A stretch of 64,000 bases of DNA, from positions 3,113 to 67,112 of the forward strand of contig CAOMRW010000008.1 of the NCBI GenBank assembly GCA_948485625.1. The letters run 5' to 3'. This document shows positions 26,661 to 35,176 of the stretch, piece by piece (within the stretch, counting starts at the first letter, position 1; every line of letters starts with the position of its first letter). The DNA is from an uncultured Clostridia bacterium (GTDB lineage: Bacteria > Bacillota > Clostridia > TANB77 > CAG-508). A program made the translations under genes and the position numbers. The notes beneath the pieces were generated by a model. That model saw nothing but the letters and a program-made list of their open reading frames with translations, was not told where the DNA came from and searched no databases.

Positions 26661-27608
26661 TTACAAATTAATCTTCTTGTCAACAATATATTGTGGTCTT
26701 TGTTTAGTTTCATCATATATTCTACCAACATATTCAGCTATAATCCAAATAGACATTAACTGAATTCCTGAAAAGAATGTTATTGCAACCATAATAGATG
26801 TCCATCCTGCAGATAAATTATTTAAATTAAATATGTATGAAACTAAAGTGTATACTAATAAAATAAATGAGATTATAATTGATAATATACCTAAAGCTCC
26901 TACTAATTTTAATGGTTTTGTGGAAAAACTTATGATTCCATCAGATGCAAGTTTTAGCATCTTTTTTAAAGGATATTTTGTTTCTCCTGCAAATCTTTCT
27001 TTTCTTTCATATTCAAAAGCTGCTTGTTTGTAACCAACCCAGCTAAATAGTCCTCTTAAAAATTTGTTATGTTCAGGTAATGTGTTTACTGTATCAACTA
27101 CTTTTCTATCAACTAGTCTAAAGTCTCCTGTGTCTTTAGGAATCTCAACATCAGATAATGCATTTAAAGTTTTATAGAACATTTTAGCTGTAAATAATTT
27201 GAATGCACTTTCTCCTTCTCTTGATTTTCTTTTTCCATATATAACTTCATTTCCCTCTTCCCATAGTTTTAACATATCTGGTATTAATTCAGGTGGGTCT
27301 TGAAGGTCTGCATCCATTATTATAATCGCATCTCCTGTTACATATTGAAGACCTGCAGTAACTGCTGCTTGGTGTCCAAAGTTTCTTGAAAAAGAAATTA
27401 CTTTTACATTTGTATCTTCTTTTGCTATATTCCCCAATATTTCTAGAGTTCTATCTGTACTTCCATCATTTACAAATATTATTTCATGTTCATAATTTTC
27501 TAATTTTTCTAAATTTTCTTTAACTCTTTTATAGCATTCTTCTGCAACTTTTTCTTCATAGTACATTGGTATTACTAGTGTTACTTTTTTCTTTTCCATA
27601 TTTTCCAT
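26661..27608 (-). CDS. Polyprenyl-phosphate glycosyltransferase (GtrB/CsbB-like)
   Basis: A 315-residue family 2 enzyme that, by family, transfers a sugar from a nucleotide to undecaprenyl phosphate on the inner face. The GT-A domain (residues 5-225) has VIPMYYEEKVAEEC, FVNDGSTDRTLEI, DADLQDPPELIP (the DxD site) and FSRNFGHQAAVTAGL, followed by two membrane segments (about 230-295). It directly follows the gtrA-like gene and the YfhO-like gene. This trio matches the CsbB-GtcA-YfhO arrangement of Gram-positive bacteria that glycosylates wall polymers outside the membrane. It is the last gene of the operon. Confidence 0.88.
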   Translation of the reverse strand: MENMEKKKVTLVIPMYYEEKVAEECYKRVKENLEKLENYEHEIIFVNDGSTDRTLEILGNIAKEDTNVKVISFSRNFGHQAAVTAGLQYVTGDAIIIMDADLQDPPELIPDMLKLWEEGNEVIYGKRKSREGESAFKLFTAKMFYKTLNALSDVEIPKDTGDFRLVDRKVVDTVNTLPEHNKFLRGLFSWVGYKQAAFEYERKERFAGETKYPLKKMLKLASDGIISFSTKPLKLVGALGILSIIISFILLVYTLVSYIFNLNNLSAGWTSIMVAITFFSGIQLMSIWIIAEYVGRIYDETKQRPQYIVDKKINL

Positions 27609-27669
27609 ATCCTTATATATATTTAGGTTTTTTACGAAAGTTGTACCTATAAACTTTTAGAGTAATATA

Positions 27670-28098
27670 TTATAATTTACTTTTTTTCTTTTTAAATATA
27701 ACTAATTTGCTAAGTATATAATTTACAATAACAACCATCACTTGTGTAACTATCTTAGATACAATGTCATTAATATGTAAAACTTTTACCATTAATGCAA
27801 ATGTACCTACATCACATAATGCTCCTGAAAGTACTCTTGATAAGTAGAATGTTATCATTTCTTTAACAAATTCTCTTGAGGTATTTGTTTTGCTTTCAAA
27901 TACAAATATTTTGTTTGTTATATATGCAAATGTTACTGAACAGAACCAAGATATTCCGCTGCTAATAACTTCATCTATTCCTATAAATCTTGCTGTAATA
28001 TAATAAGTCACAAAATTGACAACTGTTGATAATACTCCAAATACTAAATAATTTATTATTTCTTTATATTTTGTATATAATTCCTTAATTTTCTCCAA
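27670..28098 (-). CDS. GtrA/GtcA-family small membrane protein (putative flippase)
   Basis: A 142-residue protein with four membrane segments (about 14-33, 42-60, 80-100 and 110-132). The start of the first, YLVFGVLSTVVNFVTYYITAR, is the GtrA signature. The family is thought to carry undecaprenyl-phosphate-linked sugars across the membrane. It overlaps the end of the upstream YfhO-like gene by 14 bp and is followed by the GtrB-like gene, indicating translational coupling within one module. Confidence 0.9.
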   Translation of the reverse strand: MEKIKELYTKYKEIINYLVFGVLSTVVNFVTYYITARFIGIDEVISSGISWFCSVTFAYITNKIFVFESKTNTSREFVKEMITFYLSRVLSGALCDVGTFALMVKVLHINDIVSKIVTQVMVVIVNYILSKLVIFKKKKSKL

Positions 28099-29818
28099 CT
28101 TTTATTCCTCTTTCCTTTTTGCTTTTAATTATATTATATATTTTATCTTTAAAACAATATATTGTAAATAGTATAAAACTTATTATAGATATTATTTTTG
28201 TTATATTCATTATAGTTGAACCAGTATATGCAATACTAACTGTTCCTGTTTTATTATCATTTATTTCTATTTGTAAAAATCCGTTGTCAGATTCTTTTAG
28301 ATCTATTTTTTCTTCATTTAATTTAGCATTATATCCTACATAGAAAATATATGGTAATTCTATTTTTATATTTTCTGAATTATTTTCTATTATGTCAAAA
28401 GTCATTCTTGTTCCATCTTTTTGTTGATTATCTATAATTCCTTTTCCATCTAATATTAAAGCTTTATTTTCTCTTTTTTCTATATATTCCATATTATTTC
28501 TAGCTTTTGTTGGTAAATATTCAAAGTTAGAACAGTTTATATATGAGAATGTTGGTAATAATACTCCTTTTTCATCATAAAAATCGACATAGTCTAAATT
28601 GAAGAAATATGGTAAAATGTATATTAAAATTGCTATAATTGCAACTGATATATATTTTGCATCTACTTTTTCAAATTCGTAGTTTATAGTTAGTCCTGCT
28701 GAAATACTTAATAAGAATGTTGCAAGCATCAATAGTCTCCATGGTACTTGTATCATTACAACTATATCTGGAACATATTTCCATGGAAATAATCCAGTTG
28801 TTGCAAAAACACAAAATAATCCTAAGATTACAGTATACCAATAGAATTTCTTTTGGCCTTTTTTAACTTTTTTAATAACAAATGGTATTAGTAATAATGG
28901 TATTATTATTTGTAGTCCTAATGCAAAGCTCATTTCTTTTGTTCCATCACCATTAACACCTAATGGTATTGATCTTCCTGGTTTAAAGCTATTATCAAAT
29001 AATTGTCTTATATGAACTACTTGTTTTGTTATTCCTTCTCTTGTCATCATAAATCCTTCGTCAAATGCAACATATTCTACTGTCATCTTACTTTCTAATA
29101 ATGGTCCATAAAAAAATGCTACTAAGCCTAATATAAATATGGCGTCAATAACTAATTTTAATAAGATTTTTTTATCTTTTAATTTAGTTATATTTATTAA
29201 AACATATATAACTGAAATTGTTGCAACTAATAATGTACTAATATTATGAGATAGTAGTATTCCTGTAGCTCCGATAATTATTAAGTAGTCTTTTTTGCCA
29301 TCTTTATTAAATAAATTGTATAATCCTTGAAATAATATTGGCATAAATGCAAATGATAGAACTTCACCTATTGCTAACCTTACAAATACATCTGTTAGTC
29401 TATATGGGGCTGTTACATATATGATTGCTGTTAATAATGATATTTTTCTTTTGCCTGTTATTTCCATCATTAATTTGTACATTCCTATTGCTGACATTAA
29501 TGTTAGAATAATTAAGATTCCTTTCATTGCTACTGTATAAGATGGTAAAAATAATTTTAACAGTGCTCCCACATATGTATATAGTGGTGGGTAAAATAAA
29601 TTCCAGGAAAATCCGAATCCATTACAGTATTCTATTATAATTTCTGGAAAGAATTGTCCATCTTTTAGCCCTTGAACTGTTCCATATATTCTATCCACAT
29701 GATAGTTTCCATCATGTGTTCCTATGAATCCTTTTCTAAATAATGGTAAGCACATTATTAATGCTACACATATTAAAATAATCCATTCTATCTTTATTTT
29801 ATTTTTGATTTTTTCCAT
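28085..29818 (-). CDS. YfhO-like GT-C membrane glycosyltransferase
   Basis: ATG 29818 follows AAAGGGG; earlier in-frame codons are rejected. The 577-residue protein has about 13 membrane segments, a first outer loop FIGTHDGNYHVDRIYG with the acidic residue expected of GT-C enzymes, and a long outer domain near the C-terminus (about 430-545). The pattern matches the YfhO family, which moves a sugar from a lipid carrier to a wall polymer on the outside. It lies with the GtrA- and GtrB-like genes, a complete three-part module. The acceptor polymer is not known; the polysaccharide made by this operon or lipoteichoic acid are candidates. Confidence 0.75.
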   Translation of the reverse strand: MEKIKNKIKIEWIILICVALIMCLPLFRKGFIGTHDGNYHVDRIYGTVQGLKDGQFFPEIIIEYCNGFGFSWNLFYPPLYTYVGALLKLFLPSYTVAMKGILIILTLMSAIGMYKLMMEITGKRKISLLTAIIYVTAPYRLTDVFVRLAIGEVLSFAFMPILFQGLYNLFNKDGKKDYLIIIGATGILLSHNISTLLVATISVIYVLINITKLKDKKILLKLVIDAIFILGLVAFFYGPLLESKMTVEYVAFDEGFMMTREGITKQVVHIRQLFDNSFKPGRSIPLGVNGDGTKEMSFALGLQIIIPLLLIPFVIKKVKKGQKKFYWYTVILGLFCVFATTGLFPWKYVPDIVVMIQVPWRLLMLATFLLSISAGLTINYEFEKVDAKYISVAIIAILIYILPYFFNLDYVDFYDEKGVLLPTFSYINCSNFEYLPTKARNNMEYIEKRENKALILDGKGIIDNQQKDGTRMTFDIIENNSENIKIELPYIFYVGYNAKLNEEKIDLKESDNGFLQIEINDNKTGTVSIAYTGSTIMNITKIISIISFILFTIYCFKDKIYNIIKSKKERGIKVGEN

Positions 29819-29873
29819 TTTATTCCCCTTTAATTTTCTAGTTGACAAATTAGTAAATAAATTTTATCTTTTG

Positions 29874-30215
29874 AAATTCATTATTAATATTCCTATTATT
29901 ACTATAATTGCACCGCCCAACTGATTGTATGTTCATTTCATCTTTAAATACAATATAAGATGCAATAAGGGTTAATATTTGAGCTATTCCTGTTGTTACT
30001 GGTACAATATAGCTTAAATCAAACATCATAATTATTTTTGTGTATAATAAGAAGCTACAAATATAACATATAAATCCTAAACCACTTATTAAACTAATTC
30101 CAAATGTTAATTCTTTGTTAGCTAATGAAACTGTTCCAGAGTTTCCTCCAAGTTTCATTAAAACTAATCCTGAGACAGTTAACATTAAATAAATTATTAT
30201 CAATATAATTTTCAT
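29874..30215 (-). pseudogene. SMR/EamA-like four-helix membrane protein, frameshifted near its C-terminus
   Basis: ATG 30215 follows AAAGGAG. Three membrane segments of a small EmrE/ArnE-like protein are clear (MKIILIIIYLMLTVSGLVLMK, LLYTKIIMMFDLSYIVPVTTG, AQILTLIASYIVF). After NIQSVG the frame breaks: a GGG run at 29916-29918 has one G too many. As read, the tail becomes the polar GRCNYSNNRNINNEFQ and runs to 29850. With one G removed it reads VGGAIIVIIGILIMNFKR, the expected fourth helix, and stops at 29874. Small proteins of this kind beside polyprenyl-phosphate glycosyltransferases are thought to flip the lipid-linked sugar. It is either a recent mutation or a sequence error. Confidence 0.75.
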
Positions 30216-30254
30216 AATACTTTTTCTCCTTTTATCCATTACTAAAATCATTCC

Positions 30255-31208
30255 TTACTCTTTATTATTGTTTTTTATTAAACGTTCCATTTGCTCATAT
30301 TTTAATAGGTTTAATTGATAATTTTCTTTATTAATTTTTACAACTGTATCTAATATAACTCCACATTGCCCTACTATAACAGCTAATATTACTAACCCAG
30401 TAGCAAGTATTGCTGAAGGAACTTTTGTTATATAATTTGTTTTGAAAAATTCTACTATTACTGGCATTCCTACAAGTAATCCAAGTAAAAATATTATTAT
30501 AGCAATATATGTGAAAAATTTTAATGGTTTATAATTTTTATACATTTTTATAATTGTTTTTACAACTTTCATACCATCACTAATAGTATTTAGTTTTGAA
30601 ACACTTCCCTCTGGTCTGTCTCTATAGTCTATAGGAATTTCTTTTATTACAAATCCTTTGTCTAAGGCATATAAAGACATTTCAGTTTCTATTTCAAATT
30701 TTGGTGTCATAACAGGCATATTTTTTACAAATTTTTTATTAAATACTCTATATCCTGTCATAATATCTTTTAAATTTGTTTTAAATAAAATATTTATTGA
30801 TTTTCTTACTAAGTTATTGCCAAATTCATGGAAAAGTCTTTTATTTTCTTTTTGATATGTTCCATTTGATAGTCTGTCTCCTATACACATATCAGCTTGT
30901 CCATCTTCTACTGGTTTGATTAGTTGATGTACAAATTCTGCTGGATAAGTATCATCTCCATCTACCATAATATATATATCTGCATCAACATCATGAAACA
31001 TGCTTCTTACAACATTACCTTTTCCTTGTTTATATTCATGTTTTAAAATTGCACCATTATTAATAGCAATTTCAGCAGTTCTGTCTTTTGAGTTATTGTC
31101 ATAAACATAAATATCTGCTTCAGGTAATTCTTTTCTAAAATCTTTTATTACTTTTTCAACTGTTTGCTCTTCATTATAACATGGTATTAATACTGCTATT
31201 TTACTCAT
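30255..31208 (-). CDS. Polyprenyl-phosphate glycosyltransferase (DPM1-like, family 2)
   Basis: A 317-residue protein. The GT-A domain (1-225) has VLIPCYNEEQTVEKVI, VYDNNSKDRTAEI, MVDGDDTYPAEFV (DxD site) and an acceptor-loop GYRVFNKKFVKNMP, followed by two membrane segments (about 230-290) and a charged tail. By family it charges undecaprenyl phosphate with a single sugar. It sits between a GT-C-like gene upstream and the SMR-like gene downstream, which I read as a second three-part decoration module. Confidence 0.88.
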   Translation of the reverse strand: MSKIAVLIPCYNEEQTVEKVIKDFRKELPEADIYVYDNNSKDRTAEIAINNGAILKHEYKQGKGNVVRSMFHDVDADIYIMVDGDDTYPAEFVHQLIKPVEDGQADMCIGDRLSNGTYQKENKRLFHEFGNNLVRKSINILFKTNLKDIMTGYRVFNKKFVKNMPVMTPKFEIETEMSLYALDKGFVIKEIPIDYRDRPEGSVSKLNTISDGMKVVKTIIKMYKNYKPLKFFTYIAIIIFLLGLLVGMPVIVEFFKTNYITKVPSAILATGLVILAVIVGQCGVILDTVVKINKENYQLNLLKYEQMERLIKNNNKE

Positions 31209-31249
31209 ATATATTTCTTCCTTTCAGTGTTTGTTAATATTTTTCTTTC

Positions 31250-33148
31250 TTATTGACTTAAAGTTATTTTATTTTCATTTATTTTATTTACTTTTAATAG
31301 TTTGTTTGTTAATTCTTTATAGTTTTCCAAGTTATAGTTTCCTTCTATTAATTCTCCATATATTTGTATAAATTGCTCATCGATTTGGGCAATAAATACA
31401 TAATCAAAATTTTCTTCAATTAATTTTTTTTCGAATTGTTCTTTAGTTATATTATAGCTCCAAATATCTTCTTCGTTGTATGCAGGTCCTAAACTCCATT
31501 CATACATTAAATTTGTTACTATTGGTGATATTGAATATCTAAGCATATGATATTGGATTCCTCCACCAATATTTTGATATATTAAATATACTTTTTTGTC
31601 TGGAGTGACATTTTCTTTTATTATATTGCTTTTAAGTGTTATTTCATTGCTTATCATTATAGCACCTTTTCTAGATGTTATATCAATTAAGTTTATAGTA
31701 TTTGTTGGATATATGCATAACATAATTGCTAAAATTAATAGTATTAATTGGTTTTTATAGTTATTATTTATAATAATACCAATACTTGCAATTATCCATG
31801 AAATAAAATATGTTGTCATATATCTTGAATAACTGGCAAGTGTTCTTCCTTCTTGTTCTGTAAATGCGAACATAAAAGTTGCTAATAACAATAAACAGTA
31901 TAGCACAAATCCTATATTAAATGATAATAATAGTGTTAAAATTTTCTTTTTTTCTTTGTCTTTTTTATTAATTAAATATAATAATATTCCAATTATGTCT
32001 AAAATGATTACAAATTTTATTGCTGTTATTTTAGTATTTGAATTTCCTATTATTGTTGTAGAGTTTAATGCGTTATAAAATGCTCTAGAAATATCAATGT
32101 ATTTTGTGTCTTGTGTATCTAGTAGTAATATTGCTTTTATATATTGTTTTATATCAATTTCAGAAATTGAGTTTTTGTCATGTCTATCATCTAAGTACCT
32201 ATTATTTGAACTACAATATAATTTCCATGTGGTGTAAATACCTAGTGATAAAACTAATATTGCAACTATTATACCAAATTTTTTGAAGTTTTCTTTTGTT
32301 ATTTTTCTGTTTTCAATAATTTTTAAAATTACTTTATTGAAAAATAGTTGCATTAATACGATTCCTAAAAATAGTAGACCTGTATCTTTTAATAGTGGCA
32401 TACAAATTAAAATTAAAAATAATGTTATTTTGTCTTCTTTTCCATCCATTCTGTATGCTAAAAACATAGAAATTGCAAATAATATTCCTAATAGTAAATC
32501 AATGTAAATTGATGCTAATTTAAAATTGCATAAAATTATTGAGCAATAAATAAATATCCAAAATAGTATTAATTTAATTAATGCTTTAAAATTATATTTT
32601 TCATTTTTGCAAATTGGTAGTAGTAATGTTATCATAAATGTGTTTATTCCTATATAAGAAACATATTCTGCAAATCCTCCATTTATTTTGCAGAAGAAAT
32701 ATTCAACAATTCCTGCTAGTGGTGGATATACTACATGTACTCCATCATATATGTTATTTGACCATAGTAAATCGTATTGTACCATTGCTTTTAAGTTTGG
32801 TCCCCAGTGTGAAAATTCATCCCATTCAATATAGTTTGTACCTAATACAATAAATGTTGATATAAATATTGTAAATATATATATCAATACTCCTGGTGTT
32901 ATTATTTCTTGAATTTTTATTTTCTTTTTTATCAAACAATAAATTATATAAATAATTGAACATATCGAAACTATATATATTAAGTATGTTGCATATTTCA
33001 TTAAGTTAAATAATCCTGATATGTATAAAAATAATGCTATTGATAAAAATGTAATTAATATTGAATTTTCTTGCTTGAATTTAAATTTTTCTGTTATACA
33101 TGATGCAATTGATATTAATATAATTATTGCTATTATTGATGTTAGCAT
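31250..33148 (-). CDS. Large polytopic membrane protein, probable GT-C glycosyltransferase
   Basis: A 632-residue protein with about 13 membrane segments and an outer C-terminal domain (about 510-632). The first large outer loop has NYIEWDEFSHWGPNLKAM; a paired acidic motif at this place is the catalytic mark of GT-C enzymes that use lipid-linked sugars. I know no specific family name. It lies directly upstream of the DPM1-like glycosyltransferase (42 bp). Role inferred: transfer of the lipid-linked sugar to the growing or finished glycan outside. Confidence 0.65.
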   Translation of the reverse strand: MLTSIIAIIILISIASCITEKFKFKQENSILITFLSIALFLYISGLFNLMKYATYLIYIVSICSIIYIIYCLIKKKIKIQEIITPGVLIYIFTIFISTFIVLGTNYIEWDEFSHWGPNLKAMVQYDLLWSNNIYDGVHVVYPPLAGIVEYFFCKINGGFAEYVSYIGINTFMITLLLPICKNEKYNFKALIKLILFWIFIYCSIILCNFKLASIYIDLLLGILFAISMFLAYRMDGKEDKITLFLILICMPLLKDTGLLFLGIVLMQLFFNKVILKIIENRKITKENFKKFGIIVAILVLSLGIYTTWKLYCSSNNRYLDDRHDKNSISEIDIKQYIKAILLLDTQDTKYIDISRAFYNALNSTTIIGNSNTKITAIKFVIILDIIGILLYLINKKDKEKKKILTLLLSFNIGFVLYCLLLLATFMFAFTEQEGRTLASYSRYMTTYFISWIIASIGIIINNNYKNQLILLILAIMLCIYPTNTINLIDITSRKGAIMISNEITLKSNIIKENVTPDKKVYLIYQNIGGGIQYHMLRYSISPIVTNLMYEWSLGPAYNEEDIWSYNITKEQFEKKLIEENFDYVFIAQIDEQFIQIYGELIEGNYNLENYKELTNKLLKVNKINENKITLSQ

Positions 33149-33171
33149 ATCCTTTTATCTCCTTATATATT

Positions 33172-33960
33172 TTAAACTTTATTAGTGTTAACGGCTTTAC
33201 TGTAGAATTTCATTATAAATTTTGCTATTGGTTTAGGCCAATATCTATTAAGCATTAATAGGTCTTCTTCAAGTCTTGTATTATTCTCTATTAAATTGGA
33301 TGTTTCTGATTCCTCATGAATTCTATGTTGCATTAATTCAATTGGTATATATAAAAATCTTTCTTTGTATTTTGCCATTTTGTCCCATGTATCCCAGTCT
33401 AAGTCGCACTTTAGCTCTGTTTTATATGGTGTTTTTCCTGCAATTTTAGTGTTTACTGTAACACTTGGGCAACAAATACTTGAACCTAATGATAGCACTC
33501 TTCTTTTTATGAATCTAGATTTTTTAAATATTCTAAGTGGGAATAGTAATATCTTTTTTATTTTTAAATTTGATGTTAATGGTATTTCTTCCCCATTTTT
33601 TATTTCTCTGTAGTCTGTGAAAGCTATAACAAAATCTTTTCCTTTTTCTAGATATTTTACTATTTCTTCAAGATAGTTTGGCTTATATATATCATCTTGG
33701 TGTGCTATTGTAACATAATCTGTCTTTGTTTGACTTACGCCAAAATTCCAGTCTTGTCCAATTCCATGTTCACCTTTATTTACAATAACTTGCAAATTGT
33801 ATTTTAATGCTAAATTATTTATATACTCATTTGGTGTTGATGTTGATATAAATGCATTACTTTTTACATTTTGGTTTATTACTGATTTGATACATTCTTC
33901 TAAATATTTTGATTCTTTATAAGCACATATTACAAAAGTATGATTTTTAAATTCTTTCAT
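33172..33960 (-). CDS. Family 2 glycosyltransferase
   Basis: A soluble 262-residue GT-A enzyme. Landmarks are FVICAYKESKYLEECIKSV, IVNKGEHGIGQDWNFGV and TIAHQDDIYKPNYLEEI, the last holding the QDD form of the metal-binding motif. There are no membrane segments. It probably adds one sugar to the lipid-linked chain in the cytoplasm. Donor and linkage cannot be told. It lies between the DUF2304 gene and the large GT-C-like gene. Confidence 0.85.
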   Translation of the reverse strand: MKEFKNHTFVICAYKESKYLEECIKSVINQNVKSNAFISTSTPNEYINNLALKYNLQVIVNKGEHGIGQDWNFGVSQTKTDYVTIAHQDDIYKPNYLEEIVKYLEKGKDFVIAFTDYREIKNGEEIPLTSNLKIKKILLFPLRIFKKSRFIKRRVLSLGSSICCPSVTVNTKIAGKTPYKTELKCDLDWDTWDKMAKYKERFLYIPIELMQHRIHEESETSNLIENNTRLEEDLLMLNRYWPKPIAKFIMKFYSKAVNTNKV

Positions 33961-34008
33961 TTTTACTCCTTATTCTTTTTATGTTCATATTTTTATTTAT
34001 TATGTTTT

Positions 34009-34383
34009 TTAATTTTGCTTATCTTCTTTACTTTCTCTTTCTTCTATTTTTTTTACTCTATCTTTTAAAAGAGAAATTTCTTGTACTAGTATTGTGTTTT
34101 TTTGTGCTTCATTAGATAATCTTACTGTTAAGTTAAAAATTAAATAAAAAGCAACAAATATTGTTATACAAAATAACATATTAACTGGTAATTCAAATCC
34201 TAATGTTTTTGTTAATATTTCAATTAAGTTTGGTATTGCTAGAGATATTATTAATAAAATTCCACTAACAATCCAAAATGTTGAAAATGATAGTTGTAAT
34301 TTTTTGTTTTTTATTTTTTTAAGGATTAAACAAATATATATTAATACCATTAATATTAAAGCTAATTTTAAATTTAGTGTCAT
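34009..34383 (-). CDS. DUF2304-family small membrane protein
   Basis: A 124-residue protein with three membrane segments (about 5-22, 32-52 and 67-85) and a charged, coiled C-terminus (ISLLKDRVKKIEERESKEDKQN). The sequence pattern matches DUF2304, a family regularly found next to DPM1-like glycosyltransferases. Its start overlaps the end of the upstream glycosyltransferase (ATGA at 34383-34380), so the two are translationally coupled. I infer a carrier or partner role like GtrA. Confidence 0.8.
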   Translation of the reverse strand: MTLNLKLALILMVLIYICLILKKIKNKKLQLSFSTFWIVSGILLIISLAIPNLIEILTKTLGFELPVNMLFCITIFVAFYLIFNLTVRLSNEAQKNTILVQEISLLKDRVKKIEERESKEDKQN

Positions 34384-35111
34384 TTCTTTGTTTCTCCTTT
34401 CTTTCTAAAATTAATACTATCTAATATAACAGCAATACTTACTTTTACCATATAATCAACACTTTTCCATATATTAATAGAAGATTTTCCTCCTACTCTT
34501 TCATTCATGCTAACAGGAACTTCTTTTACTATATATCCTTTTACTAAAACTTCTACAGTAGATTCTGGCTCAGGATATTCTGTTGGATAATGTTTTGCAA
34601 ATATTTCTATAATACTTTTGTCTACTGCTCTAAATCCTGATGTTGGGTCAGTTATCTTTTTGTGGCATAATAGTTTTATAAAAAATGAAATTATATTTTT
34701 TCCTAATCTTCTCATAAATGTTGATTGGAATTCACTTGATGTTTTGTCTAAATATCTTGTTCCAATACACATGTTAGCTTGTCCAGTTGTTATTTCTTTG
34801 CATATTGTAGATACATAATTGATATCATGTTGCCCGTCACCATCAAATTGAATAGCTATATCATATCTATTTTGATATGCATATTTATATCCAGTTTGTA
34901 CAGCTCCTCCAATTCCTAAGTTGTGGACTAAATCTATATAATTTAATTCATTTTCTTGTAAGATTTTTAAAGTATTATCTTTTGAACCATCATTAATAAC
35001 AACATAATCTAATTTTTGTTCATTTTTTTGATTATATTCTTTTATAATGTTACATACATTTAATATATTTTCTTGCTCATTATATGCTGGTATTATTAAT
35101 AAGATTTTCAT
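34380..35111 (-). CDS. Polyprenyl-phosphate glycosyltransferase-like family 2 enzyme
   Basis: A 243-residue DPM1-like enzyme without C-terminal membrane segments. Motifs: IIPAYNEQENILNVC, VINDGSKDNTLKIL, IQFDGDGQHDINYV (DxD site), GTRYLDKTSSEFQS and FRAVDKSIIEIFAKHYP. It is coupled to the DUF2304 gene, which probably supplies the membrane anchor. With the DUF2142 gene upstream it makes a third set of glycosyltransferase, small membrane protein and large polytopic protein. Confidence 0.88.
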   Translation of the reverse strand: MKILLIIPAYNEQENILNVCNIIKEYNQKNEQKLDYVVINDGSKDNTLKILQENELNYIDLVHNLGIGGAVQTGYKYAYQNRYDIAIQFDGDGQHDINYVSTICKEITTGQANMCIGTRYLDKTSSEFQSTFMRRLGKNIISFFIKLLCHKKITDPTSGFRAVDKSIIEIFAKHYPTEYPEPESTVEVLVKGYIVKEVPVSMNERVGGKSSINIWKSVDYMVKVSIAVILDSINFRKKGETKK

Positions 35112-35142
35112 TGTTATCTCCTTTCACTGTGCTGTTTTATAA

Positions 35143-35176
35143 AATGGTGATTTTTAACTCGTCCCTAAATCCCTAT
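35143..35176. repeat. Half-copy of the GGGACGGGTTAAAAAT element
   Basis: Minus strand reads TAATAGGGATTTAGGGACGA then GTTAAAAATCACCATTTT, beginning at the stop codon of the DUF2142 gene. It resembles one arm of the 37-bp palindrome at 14675-14750 with several substitutions. Confidence 0.7.
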
